From the NCBI GenBank assembly GCA_937923405.1, contig CALDUY010000041.1:1-59745 (forward strand): a DNA stretch of 59,745 bases, in the 5' to 3' direction. Positions within the stretch are counted from its first letter, which is position 1. The number at the start of each line of letters is the position of its first letter. A model generated the notes under the pieces. The model worked only from the letters and a program-made list of their open reading frames with translations, did no database searches and had not been told where the DNA came from. Source of the stretch: an uncultured Gemmataceae bacterium. GTDB taxonomy: Bacteria; Planctomycetota; Planctomycetia; Gemmatales; Gemmataceae. Shown piece after piece: positions 26,039 through 34,880 of the stretch. The position numbers and the translations under genes were made by a program.

Positions 26039-29000
26039 ATGCCGTTTGAGAAGGTTGAGACCACTGTCGATTTTCCGGCCCGCGAGCGTGACATCTTACA
26101 ATTCTGGGACCGTATTCGTGCTTTCGAGCTGCTCCGTGAGAAGATCAAGAACGGTCCGCGTTGGTCCTTTCTCGACGGCCCAATTACCGCCAACAACCCG
26201 ATGGGGGTGCATCATGCCTGGGGCCGCACCTACAAGGACGTCTATCAGCGCTATCACGCCATGCTCGGCCATCACCAACGTTTCCAGAACGGCTTCGACT
26301 GCCAGGGGCTTTGGGTCGAGGTTGAAGTCGAGAAGGAGTTCAAGCTCCAGAGTAAGCGCGACATCGAAGCACTCGTTCCCGGCGATCGCTTCGCCAGCAT
26401 CGATCGCTTCGTCGCCGAATGCAAGGCGCGTGTGGACAAGTTCGCCCGCGTGCAGACCGAGCAATCGATCCGCCTGGGCTACTGGATGGACTGGGACCGC
26501 ACCGATGCCGACTGGGCCAAACCGGTCGGCCAGCGCAAGTCCTACTTCACCATGTCCGAGGAGAACAACTACACCATCTGGGCGTTTCTCAAAAAGTGCC
26601 ATCAGCGCGGTCTGATCTACCAAGGCTACGACGCCATGCCTTGGTGTCCACGATGCGGAGTTGGCCTCTCCGAAATGGAGGTCAAAGAGGGGTACAAACT
26701 CGTCGAGCATCGGGCGATCTTTACTCGGTTTCCCCTTTGTCAACGCAGGGGCGAGTATCTCCTCGTCTGGACCACGACACCATGGACGCTCACCAGCAAC
26801 GTCGCCGCCGCCGTCAATCCCGAGTTGACCTATCTCAAAATCAAGTTCAAGGATGAGATCTACTACGTCGCTCGCGGGGCCTTCAAAGCCGACCGTATGT
26901 CGGGGAGCGGCTCCGACGAGGAGGGCGAGGCCAAAGCGAGCAAGACGGCCTGGCTGCCCGGCGTGCCACATCTGAAGCCTCTAGAGCAGATGTTCAAAGA
27001 GAAAGCCAAGGAAGGCTTCGAGATCGTCGGCGAAATCAAAGGAGCCGACATGGTTGGCTGGACTTACCAGGGTCCGTTCGACGAACTGCCCGCCACGGAA
27101 CACGAACACGGCTACCCTGGGGAATTGGCCCGCGTTGTCGCCGAGCGGCAGTGGGCACCCGCCGTCACGCCGCGTCAGGCTCATCGAGTTATCGCCTGGA
27201 AAGAGGTCGGCGAGACGGAAGGTACTGGCATCGTCCACATTGCCCCGGGCTGCGGCAAAGAAGACTTTCTATTGGGCAAGGAGCAAGGCATTCCGCCCAT
27301 CGCTCCCTTGGACGAGTCGGGAATCTTCCTGGAGGGGTTCGGCAGTCTGACAGGCAAGTGTGCCGCCGATCCTGCCGTTCCCGAACTGGTCGTTCAGGAG
27401 TTGACGCGCAAGAATCTCCTGTTCGCCACCGAACGCTACGTGCATCGCTACCCGCACTGCTGGCGCTGCAAGAGCGAGCTGTTGTTCCGCCTTGTCGATG
27501 AGTGGTTCATCAACATGAGCTGGCGTGACGAGATCATTCGAGTCACCGAGACGGCGACCTTTCTGCCCGAATCGATCAACGGTCGAGCCAAGGAGCGCAA
27601 CTGGCTGGAGAACATGGGCGATTGGATGATCTCCAAGAAGCGCTACTGGGGGCTGGCTCTGCCGATTTGGGTGGACGAGCAGACCGGCGACTTCGAGGTG
27701 ATCGGCAGTCGAGAGGAGTTGAAGGCCCGCGCCGTCGAGGGCTGGGAGCAATTCGAGGGACACTCGCCGCATCGACCGTGGATCGATCTGGTCAAGATCC
27801 GCAATCCCAAGACCGGCAACCTGATGTCGCGCATCCCCGACGTGGGCAACCCTTGGCTCGACGCGGGCATCGTGCCCTACTCAACCATGGGCTATAATCG
27901 AGATCGTCAATATTGGAAACAGTGGTTCCCTGCCGACTTCATCACCGAGAGCTTCCCTGGCCAGTTCCGCAACTGGTTCTACGCCATCTTAGCTATGTCT
28001 ACTATGATGGAGGGAAAATGTCCGTTTAAGGTGCTGCTCGGCCACGGCCTTGTTCGCGATCAGAACGGCGAGGAGATGCACAAGAGCAAAGGCAACAGTA
28101 TCGACTTCAACGGAGCCGCCGATTCCGGCTATGAACTGTTTGTCGAACGCAAGGAGAAGCTGTCGGTCGAGGAGCAGGCCAAAAAAGAGCTACCGGCGGG
28201 CTACCTCTCCTGCTACGAAGGCGAAGCGATCATTGACGGCAAGGCGAAAAAGGTGGTCAAGGGACGCTATCATCCCATCGGCGCGGACGTGATTCGCTGG
28301 ATGTACTGTCGGCACAACCCGGCGATGAACATCAACATTGGTCCCGGCCCCGCCGACGAGATCCGCGCCAAGTTTCATTTGAAGCTGCTCAACGTCTATG
28401 CCTTCTTCTGCAACTACGCCCGGCTCGATGGCTTCGATCCGACCGCGCCGCAGGTGCCGTTGGCCCAGCGGCCCGACATCGATCGTTGGATTCTCTCCGA
28501 CTTGCAAAAGCTGATCGCTCTGGCTCGTTCTGCCTTCGACCGCTACGACGTGCAGGCGTTCTGCCTCGAAGTCGAACGCTTCGTCGATGACAAGCTGTCC
28601 AACTGGTATGTCCGACGCAACCGTCGGCGTTTCTGGAAGAGTGAGCAAGGCACCGATAAGCAAGCCGCCTATCAGACCCTGTACACCGTGCTGGTGACGT
28701 TGACCAAACTGATCGCACCGATCGTGCCGTTTCTCACGGAATCGATGTACCAGAACCTGGTGATCCAGGGCACAGCGGGCAAGCGGAACGAACCGCTCAG
28801 CGTGCATCTGTGCGACTATCCCGGGGCCGAGTCGTCGCTGATCGATGAGACACTTTCTGCAGATATAGAAGCTCTTTTACGTCTGGTATCGCTGGGCTTG
28901 GCGGCACGGAACCAGGCCAAGATCAAGGTCCGCCAACCGTTGGCCGAGTTGAAAGTGCAGCCGGCAGGTGAAGCCGACCGTCGTGCCGTCGAACGCTTCG

Positions 29001-29596
29001 CCGACCAGATCTGCGAGGAGCTGAACATCAAGCGGGTCACGCTGCACGATCCGTCCCAGGGGGCACTCTTGACCCAGGAAGTCAAACCGAACTTGAAGAC
29101 GCTCGGCCCGAAGTTTGGGGCACAGCTTAAGGCGGTGCAGGCGGCCATCGCAGCCGCTGCAGCGACCGAGTTAGCCAGCAAGGTCCAGGCCGGCGCGCCG
29201 TTCACGCTTGGCGAATTCACCCTCGAGCCGACTGACGTTGTACTGACCAACAAGGCTCCCGACGGCTGGTCCGGCTGGGTCGATCGCGGCACCCAAGTGT
29301 TGCTGGACACGCGCCTCACCGAAGAACTTGCCCTGGAAGGCATGGCCCGAGACGTTGTTCGCCAGGTGCAGGAGTTGCGCAAACAATCTGGTTTGGAGAT
29401 GGAAGATCGCATTTCTCTGTTTCTTGATACCCCTTCGACGATTCTTCGCTCGGCGATCGATACGCACCGCGACTACATTGCCGGAGAGACTTTGACGACC
29501 GGTTGGGTGACCACGCAACCTGGGGGTAACTCCGTTCGCGTCAAGGTCGAGGGTAACGAACTGACTATCGCCCTGCGTAAGCAGACGGATGCGTGA
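26039..29596 (+). CDS. ileS: Isoleucine--tRNA ligase
   Basis: 1,185 residues, start after GAGGGA. The HIGH-type site is PMGVHHAWGRT (54-64) and the KMSKS-type site is MHKSKGN (680-686). Zinc-type pairs appear in the editing/CP region (WCPRCG) and before the catalytic half (HCWRCKSE). ENMGDWMISKKRYWG and GQFRNWFYAIL are IleRS landmarks, and the anticodon-binding domain plus a DUF5915-like tail follow. It charges tRNA(Ile) in the cytoplasm. Compared with ordinary IleRS, about 50 extra residues (687-747, including EKLSVEEQAKKELPAGYLS) lie between the KMSKS motif and GADVIRW. It is probably the eukaryote-like IleS type. A TGCTAAAAT extended -10-like sequence lies at 25993-26001. Confidence 0.96.
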   Translation: MPFEKVETTVDFPARERDILQFWDRIRAFELLREKIKNGPRWSFLDGPITANNPMGVHHAWGRTYKDVYQRYHAMLGHHQRFQNGFDCQGLWVEVEVEKEFKLQSKRDIEALVPGDRFASIDRFVAECKARVDKFARVQTEQSIRLGYWMDWDRTDADWAKPVGQRKSYFTMSEENNYTIWAFLKKCHQRGLIYQGYDAMPWCPRCGVGLSEMEVKEGYKLVEHRAIFTRFPLCQRRGEYLLVWTTTPWTLTSNVAAAVNPELTYLKIKFKDEIYYVARGAFKADRMSGSGSDEEGEAKASKTAWLPGVPHLKPLEQMFKEKAKEGFEIVGEIKGADMVGWTYQGPFDELPATEHEHGYPGELARVVAERQWAPAVTPRQAHRVIAWKEVGETEGTGIVHIAPGCGKEDFLLGKEQGIPPIAPLDESGIFLEGFGSLTGKCAADPAVPELVVQELTRKNLLFATERYVHRYPHCWRCKSELLFRLVDEWFINMSWRDEIIRVTETATFLPESINGRAKERNWLENMGDWMISKKRYWGLALPIWVDEQTGDFEVIGSREELKARAVEGWEQFEGHSPHRPWIDLVKIRNPKTGNLMSRIPDVGNPWLDAGIVPYSTMGYNRDRQYWKQWFPADFITESFPGQFRNWFYAILAMSTMMEGKCPFKVLLGHGLVRDQNGEEMHKSKGNSIDFNGAADSGYELFVERKEKLSVEEQAKKELPAGYLSCYEGEAIIDGKAKKVVKGRYHPIGADVIRWMYCRHNPAMNINIGPGPADEIRAKFHLKLLNVYAFFCNYARLDGFDPTAPQVPLAQRPDIDRWILSDLQKLIALARSAFDRYDVQAFCLEVERFVDDKLSNWYVRRNRRRFWKSEQGTDKQAAYQTLYTVLVTLTKLIAPIVPFLTESMYQNLVIQGTAGKRNEPLSVHLCDYPGAESSLIDETLSADIEALLRLVSLGLAARNQAKIKVRQPLAELKVQPAGEADRRAVERFADQICEELNIKRVTLHDPSQGALLTQEVKPNLKTLGPKFGAQLKAVQAAIAAAAATELASKVQAGAPFTLGEFTLEPTDVVLTNKAPDGWSGWVDRGTQVLLDTRLTEELALEGMARDVVRQVQELRKQSGLEMEDRISLFLDTPSTILRSAIDTHRDYIAGETLTTGWVTTQPGGNSVRVKVEGNELTIALRKQTDA

Positions 29597-29623
29597 AATC
29601 CTAGTTCCGAGGGAGAACCGCTC

Positions 29624-29983
29624 GTGGCCAGTCCTATCGAAATGATCGCCGAGTACGAGGAGGAAGCGGAGGCCCGCTTGGCGTTGAGCCAATTAGATGC
29701 GGCAGGGATTCATGCCGAAGTCCACGCCGGCGAGAGCGAGTATCCGCCTCATGCTCAGGTCTATTGGGTGATTGTGGCCAGCGACGACGCCCAACTCGCT
29801 CGCCAAGTGCTAAGCCAGGGGGCCACGATTCCCGAGGACTGGGAAACCGCCGCTGAGGCCTGCGTCGAAGGGTGGATCTGTGTCGGTTGCGACACCGAAG
29901 TGGACCGCCAAGAAATGATCTGCCCGCAGTGCGGCACCTCGAAGGAGCAGCTTCGCCAAGACGAGGACGAAGACGACGATTAA
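29624..29983 (+). CDS. Small DUF2007-like/zinc-ribbon protein (copy 1)
   Basis: 119 residues from GTG 29624 after GAGGGAG. An N-terminal ferredoxin-like half (EMIAEYEEEAEARLALSQL...HAQVYWVIVASDDAQLARQVL) resembles the DUF2007 putative signal-transducing domain. A C-terminal zinc ribbon follows: Cys86, Cys89, Cys100, Cys103 (CVGC...CPQC). The tail is highly acidic. It lies 27 bp after ileS on the same strand, probably cotranscribed. A paralogue is next door. Function unknown. Confidence 0.75.
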   Translation: MASPIEMIAEYEEEAEARLALSQLDAAGIHAEVHAGESEYPPHAQVYWVIVASDDAQLARQVLSQGATIPEDWETAAEACVEGWICVGCDTEVDRQEMICPQCGTSKEQLRQDEDEDDD

Positions 29984-30100
29984 AGCGATCGTGTCGAGAA
30001 CGGCGGAAAGAACTTCGCTAGCCTGTCTCGCTGCTGCTGGACAAGAGCGAATTTCTAGGGGTAGTCTTTTCCGGAAGGAACCCGCTCCGGAGAAGAGTCC

Positions 30101-30493
30101 ATGTATGAGCTAACCGAGATCATTGCGGAGTTCGCCAGCGAAGCCGAGGCCCAGGTGGCTCTGGTGCGCTTGCGGATGGACCGTATCCCGGCACAAATCA
30201 TTGGCCATGTTCCGACAGCGGCGAGCTTTTCGCTGCTGGGACGATTGCCGTTTTCGTCTATCCAACTTGTCGTGCCGCGCTCCCAGAGCGACCGGGCCCG
30301 GTTCATCCTGGCGGCAGCTGGCGTGGAGGTGCTGGAGCAGGACTGGGAGTCCCTCGCCGAGTCGGCCATTGATGGTTGGATCTGCTCTTGCTGTGATACC
30401 GAGGTCGATCACGCCGAAGACGTTTGCCCCGCGTGTGATACCTGCCGCTTCGCCACGCTTCAGGACGACGGCTCGGTAGGCTTCGCCTCCTGA
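30101..30493 (+). CDS. Small DUF2007-like/zinc-ribbon protein (copy 2)
   Basis: 130 residues. It has the same layout as the preceding gene: TEIIAEFASEAEAQVALVRL, a beta-rich centre, EDWE/QDWES, GWIC, then a zinc ribbon (Cys95, Cys98, Cys109, Cys112, with an extra Cys97). This is a diverged tandem duplicate. It lacks the acidic tail of copy 1. The last 34 bp overlap the convergent ada-like gene. Ribosome site GGAGAAGAG precedes ATG 30101. Confidence 0.75.
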   Translation: MYELTEIIAEFASEAEAQVALVRLRMDRIPAQIIGHVPTAASFSLLGRLPFSSIQLVVPRSQSDRARFILAAAGVEVLEQDWESLAESAIDGWICSCCDTEVDHAEDVCPACDTCRFATLQDDGSVGFAS

Positions 30494-31305
30494 GCGAGCA
30501 ATCGGCGTTTGCGAGCCAGTCCCCAGCGATAGCCGCCCAAGCCGCCGTCGCCTCGCACCACACGATGGCAAGGCACGACCACGGACACCGGATTGGTGGC
30601 ACAGGCGCGAGCCACGGCCCGAGCAGCGGTCGGTTGGTCCAGCGCCTCGGCCACTTGGCGGTAGGTGCGTGTCTGGCCACGTGGAATGCGCTGCAACTCT
30701 TGCCAGACCCGACGTTGAAACGCTGTCGCTCGCACCTCGAGGGGCAAGTCAAGGTGTGGCTCTGCGCCGACCAGGTGCATTTGCACCCGCTGGGTCCAGG
30801 CAGCGAGACCGGCCTCGTCTCGCCACAGTCGCGCTGCCGCAAACTCCCACCGTAACTCAGCTACCAATGGGTCGTCCTCATCCCCAAAGTAGATGGCGCT
30901 GACGCCGCAATCCGTCCCAGCCAAGAGCAGCCGACCTAAGGCACAATCGGTCAGCGTGTAGCGGATGCAAGCGTGACGTCCTCTGGCACGGTAGCAGGCG
31001 GGAGTCATGCCCAGCTGTTGGGCGGCACATTCGTAGACGGGCGACGGCGAGCCGAACCCCGCCTCGTAGACGGACTTAGTAACAGAGTTTTCCTCTCGAA
31101 GATATCGCTTGAAGTGGTCAAATCGTTTCGCCTGGAGATACTGGCGCGGTGAGATCCCCATGAGGCGTTTGAACAGGCGCTGGAGATGCGCGGGACTTCG
31201 CTCGACAGCGGCTCCCAAATCAGCGAGAGTCAACGGCTCGTCCAGATGGGTCTCGATCAGTTGACAGACTTGTTCGATCAATTGTACCTGTGCCGGCTTG
31301 GCCAT
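30460..31305 (-). CDS. AraC-type/O6-methylguanine-DNA methyltransferase (Ada-like without N-terminal zinc domain)
   Basis: 281 residues. An AraC-type helix-turn-helix covers about 10-107 (LADLGAAVERSPAHLQRLFK, GISPRQYLQAKRF). The Ogt/MGMT domain follows, with acceptor Cys246 in VVVPCHRVV and the arginine-finger helix in ARAVARACATNP. It transfers alkyl groups from O6-alkylguanine to its own cysteine. The E. coli Ada N-terminal Cys4 zinc domain, which senses phosphotriester methylation, is absent, so classic Ada switching is not expected. It lies 110 bp downstream of yidC on the same strand. Confidence 0.92.
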   Translation of the reverse strand: MAKPAQVQLIEQVCQLIETHLDEPLTLADLGAAVERSPAHLQRLFKRLMGISPRQYLQAKRFDHFKRYLREENSVTKSVYEAGFGSPSPVYECAAQQLGMTPACYRARGRHACIRYTLTDCALGRLLLAGTDCGVSAIYFGDEDDPLVAELRWEFAAARLWRDEAGLAAWTQRVQMHLVGAEPHLDLPLEVRATAFQRRVWQELQRIPRGQTRTYRQVAEALDQPTAARAVARACATNPVSVVVPCHRVVRGDGGLGGYRWGLARKRRLLAQEAKPTEPSS

Positions 31306-31310
31306 CGCGC

Positions 31311-31323
31311 ACCTCCCGGAGGT
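31311..31323 (-). promoter_or_regulatory. Hairpin overlapping the ada-like ribosome site
   Basis: The palindromic ACCTC-CCG-GAGGT (plus strand; self-complementary 5-bp arms) contains the GGGAGGT ribosome site located 6 nt upstream of the ATG at 31305. In the transcript it can form a 5-bp hairpin with a CGG loop, which could lower translation. The stem is small. Confidence 0.3.
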
Positions 31324-31415
31324 AGCGTAACACGGTGCTGGTCTGACCTGTTATCCGATTCTTGCGCGGCGACCTGCGGATACCTCGGTTCGGATCCGAT
31401 CACGTCCGATCCAGC

Positions 31416-33776
31416 TTACTTTTTGCGAGCCTGTTCCAGCACGTTTTGCCACCAATCGGCCAGCCGTTGGCTCAAACTGTTGTTCGGGGCTTGCTCCTTA
31501 GCCTTGAGGGCACGTTCCGGCTTACGTTTGTTGCGACCGGGCTTGCGGCCCTCGGGTTTGCTCTCGGGCGTGACCTCTCGTGGTGATTGCACCAGCGAGG
31601 CGACGGTCTTATCCAAGTCGGTGTCGATGCCGACCGGCTTGGCCTTGGGCAGCAGCTTGCGTTCGGCAAAGCCCCACAAGGTCGAGGTGATGATGTAGAT
31701 GCACAGTCCCGCCGCGATCTTGAAGAAAAAGATGCCCATGATGAGCATCATGATGCGCATCATCCGTTGTTGCATTTCTTGTTCTTTGTCCGTCGGAGGG
31801 GGCATCAGCATCTTCTGTTGCACGATCATCAAGCCGACCGCGAACAACGGCAGCAGGTTGAAGTAAGGCCCGAGATAGAACATCCCGCCGTAGTCCGCGT
31901 CTCGACTCAGAAACGGAATAGAGCGGCCCCAAGAGAAGAGCATGTCCGGAGCGGCCAGGTTGACGATCCAAGTCGGCCAGAACTCCGCCAGGCGGAACTG
32001 AATGCTCTCCTGCAAAGCAAAGTAAAGCCCCATGAAGACTGGCATCTGCAACAAAATCACCCAGCAGGAGCCGATGGGATTGACGCCATGCTTACGAAAT
32101 AGCTCCATTTGCGCTTGAGCCTTGCCGGACGGATCGTCTTTGTAGCGTTCGGTCAGTTTCTTCAGCTCTGGCTGCAGGGCCTGCATCTTGATGCTCATCA
32201 GAGCTTGCTTGCGGCTGAGTGGGAACATCAATAGACGGACCAACACGGTCAACAGAATGATCGTCAGGCCATAGCTGGGAATGATTAATTGCAACTTGCC
32301 CAGCACCCAGTGCATCAGGTTGGTACATTTGATGACCAACGGCGTCCAGTAAATGCTGTTGAAGAACGCGCCAAACCATCCCGGCGAGTGATGATCCGTC
32401 AGCGAGTAGAGCTTCAAGGTGTCGGAATAGCGATCGATCAGTTCATCGCTGACGGCGCGATCGCCTCGCAGGCCACGCAGCAAGCGCGGCTTGACTGGCC
32501 CGTTATACAGCAGGTAACGATGCGTGGTGGTCTGGCCCGGTTCCAGGTGCAACGTGTCGGTCGAGACGCGGACGGTGATGTCATCTTCCCACAGGGCGTG
32601 TGTGGCCTGCCCCTCCATGCCAGTGTTAATCTCCTGAGCGATCATCGGATAACCACCCAGCCGGGGATCCTCACTAAGGGTATGGTAAACAACTGTAACT
32701 AACTCGCCCTCACGGAGCATGGCCCGCTGAGCGCGAAGATGGGCCGGAGCATCGGGCGGCAGATAGATCGTCCTGTCCTTGGTCTTGTCGTTCTCGGAAA
32801 CCAAGACGACCCGATCGGTCTCGGCAAGGCTACCGGCCTTGACTCGTCCGCGAATGACTCCCGTCTCCAAGCTGGCATTGGCTCGCCGCAAAAAGCGTTG
32901 GTCGGACTGCTCGTTGTCCACGACGATGACCGACGCGAAGTACTGCACGGCGACGCCGGCGTAGCGGATGAAGCGATCCTCGGTTTTGTCCACCGGATTG
33001 CCGCCGCCCCAAAGACTAATCTGGCGCAAATCCTCGAAGCCTCGGGCGAGGTTACCTTGCTTGTCCTCCAGCCCGATCAGAGCGTTGCGGAAGGTGTGGG
33101 TATACCACTTGCCTTCAATAGGCAGTCCCTTGGTGCCGGTCAACTGATAGCGAAACTTGACCGGTTCCTTGACCGAAGGATCGATCAGTTGCAGGTCGAC
33201 TTGCAGGCCGAGATGATAGGTGCCTTTTTGGAGCGTGTAAGTCTTGGTAATTTTCACACCATCGACGACCGTGCTGAAAGCCACTTGCTCCGAAGTCGCT
33301 TCGCCCTCGATTTGCCAGATTCGTTTGCCCAGAGTATCGACGGGAAGCGCCTTAGGAGTGTCCGTTTCCTTGGGGGGATAGTGCAAGAGTAAGTGCGAGG
33401 GTTCACGCAGGTTGGCGGCAGCGGGAACCAGAGGAAGTACCTTGCCCGGTGCGGGGCGTCCGTTGTCGTCGGCAGGTTTGAACTTGTTCAGGGTGATGGC
33501 ACGCACACCAGCTCCGCGCGGATCGAAGACGACCTGCAAGTTGTAGTCCGAGTCGGGGTCGGCGTCGCCCAGTGTGACTAGCTGATTCTCGGGAGTGGGT
33601 GGCGGCGTGGTCGGCAGTTCGACAGCCTTGAACTCACGAGTTTTCGACTCAGCTCGTTTGGTCGGTGCGTCGGGTTGAACCCGACCCTTGCCAATCAGGT
33701 AGGGACGAACCTGCAGATAGGTCAGGATCATCAGACCGGAGATCAAAAAAAACAGAAACAGGTTGCGCTGCTGCAT
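31416..33776 (-). CDS. yidC: Membrane protein insertase YidC
   Basis: 786 residues. One N-terminal membrane segment (FLFFLISGLMILTYLQV) is followed by a large periplasmic domain of about 430 residues and the conserved insertase core. Core motifs: VRLLMFPLSRKQALMSIKM with the groove arginine, YKDDPSGKAQAQMELFRKHG (hydrophilic loop), GLYFALQESIQ, and LPLFAVGLMIVQQKMLMPPP with later helices. The C-terminal tail is basic (KPEGRKPGRNKRKPERALK), a likely ribosome-contact tail. It inserts inner-membrane proteins with or without SecYEG. E. coli YidC is 548 residues, so the periplasmic part is enlarged. No rnpA/rpmH cluster is adjacent. Confidence 0.96.
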   Translation of the reverse strand: MQQRNLFLFFLISGLMILTYLQVRPYLIGKGRVQPDAPTKRAESKTREFKAVELPTTPPPTPENQLVTLGDADPDSDYNLQVVFDPRGAGVRAITLNKFKPADDNGRPAPGKVLPLVPAAANLREPSHLLLHYPPKETDTPKALPVDTLGKRIWQIEGEATSEQVAFSTVVDGVKITKTYTLQKGTYHLGLQVDLQLIDPSVKEPVKFRYQLTGTKGLPIEGKWYTHTFRNALIGLEDKQGNLARGFEDLRQISLWGGGNPVDKTEDRFIRYAGVAVQYFASVIVVDNEQSDQRFLRRANASLETGVIRGRVKAGSLAETDRVVLVSENDKTKDRTIYLPPDAPAHLRAQRAMLREGELVTVVYHTLSEDPRLGGYPMIAQEINTGMEGQATHALWEDDITVRVSTDTLHLEPGQTTTHRYLLYNGPVKPRLLRGLRGDRAVSDELIDRYSDTLKLYSLTDHHSPGWFGAFFNSIYWTPLVIKCTNLMHWVLGKLQLIIPSYGLTIILLTVLVRLLMFPLSRKQALMSIKMQALQPELKKLTERYKDDPSGKAQAQMELFRKHGVNPIGSCWVILLQMPVFMGLYFALQESIQFRLAEFWPTWIVNLAAPDMLFSWGRSIPFLSRDADYGGMFYLGPYFNLLPLFAVGLMIVQQKMLMPPPTDKEQEMQQRMMRIMMLIMGIFFFKIAAGLCIYIITSTLWGFAERKLLPKAKPVGIDTDLDKTVASLVQSPREVTPESKPEGRKPGRNKRKPERALKAKEQAPNNSLSQRLADWWQNVLEQARKK

Positions 33777-33804
33777 GGGTGCTCTCTTCAGAGGGCGGAA
33801 AACC

Positions 33805-33857
33805 GAAGGATGAAGGCTGAACTCAGCAGATTCCTCTGGTTTCAGCCTTCATCCTTC
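33805..33857. repeat. Long perfect inverted repeat between metallophosphoesterase gene and yidC
   Basis: GAAGGATGAAGGCTGAA (33805-33821) and its exact complement (33841-33857) form a 17-bp stem with a 19-nt loop. The flanks repeat parts of the arm (CAGCCTTCC). No U run follows on the minus strand, so it resembles a REP/BIME-like element more than a standard terminator. Confidence 0.6.
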
Positions 33858-33874
33858 AGCCTTCCACCGTAGCC

Positions 33875-34636
33875 TTAGCGACCGTCACGGAGACGATCCC
33901 CAAGAAAATTTTCTAGTTCAGGGATAGCGTAAATCTTTTTAATTGTGGTTTCAATGTCGTATTCAACGCGGCGATAGCGAATGATGTCGTCGTCGAGCAA
34001 CACATAGCAGCCGCGTGGATCGCCATCTCGAGGTTGTCCGACCGAGCCGACGTTGCAGAGCGTCTTGCGACCATCCAATTTATGGGAGTAGTCAATCTCT
34101 TCCGGACTATGAAATACATAGAGATCGTCGGGAGACTGTTCGATAAAAATTCCGGGAACGTGGGTATGGCCCTGGAAACAGTAGCGTTCAACCAGAGCGA
34201 AAATGCGTTCCATCTTGCGTTGATTGTAGATGTCTTCAGGAAAGACATACTCATTGAGCGGATTTCGCGCGGACCCGTGGACGTAGAGATAGCCGTTCTC
34301 GCGGTAGCTGCGCGGCCGTTCGGCGAGAAACTCCCAGCGGCGTTCGCGTAAGGTGCGCGATTCGGGAGAGGATTCGAGTTGTTCGCGGGTCCAGAAGATA
34401 GCTCGTTCTGCGGGGCCGTTGAACCCTTCCGGATCGAACATCGCCCCTTGATCGTGGTTGCCCAGCAAGACCATCTGGCACTTCATGACCAGATCGACGC
34501 ATTCGCGCGGATTGGGACCGTAGCCGACCACATCACCGAGACAGTAGATTTCGGTGACATGGTGTTTATCGATGTCCCTCAGCACAGCCTGAAGGGCTTC
34601 GAGGTTACTGTGAATATCGCTAATGATTGCCTTCAC
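33875..34636 (-). CDS. Calcineurin-like metallophosphoesterase
   Basis: 253 residues. Metal-binding motifs occur in order: SDIHSN (Asp7, His9), LGDVVGYGP, LLGNHDQG and FQGHTHVPG. This is the set of the YfcE/MJ0936-like phosphodiesterase group. The GYGPNP motif after GDVV is typical of bacterial single-domain members acting on phosphodiesters or cyclic nucleotides; the physiological substrate is unknown. It lies upstream of yidC on the same strand, separated by the inverted repeat. Confidence 0.9.
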   Translation of the reverse strand: MKAIISDIHSNLEALQAVLRDIDKHHVTEIYCLGDVVGYGPNPRECVDLVMKCQMVLLGNHDQGAMFDPEGFNGPAERAIFWTREQLESSPESRTLRERRWEFLAERPRSYRENGYLYVHGSARNPLNEYVFPEDIYNQRKMERIFALVERYCFQGHTHVPGIFIEQSPDDLYVFHSPEEIDYSHKLDGRKTLCNVGSVGQPRDGDPRGCYVLLDDDIIRYRRVEYDIETTIKKIYAIPELENFLGDRLRDGR

Positions 34637-34880
34637 GCCTGGCTCTCCCGGGGTTTGGCGACGCGCCAGGCCTCGCCCCGCTCACTCCCCGAACTGGTGA
34701 ACGGCCACTGCCATTGTTATTCGCTCGACCTGCAGGCGAGTTTACTCGTTGCCGAGAAAAGGTGTCAAGGGCGAGGAAACCTCCCAATCTACCTAGGCCG
34801 TTCTGCGTTGTCATTAGTTCACCCTAACTCTTTTCCCGCAAGAATCAAGAGCGCGGTGCGAACCAAGAGCAAAGCAAGGC

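Noticed and set aside
26096..26971. 291-codon minus-strand frame within ileS
   Set aside because: Antisense shadow of the IleRS gene with no family features.
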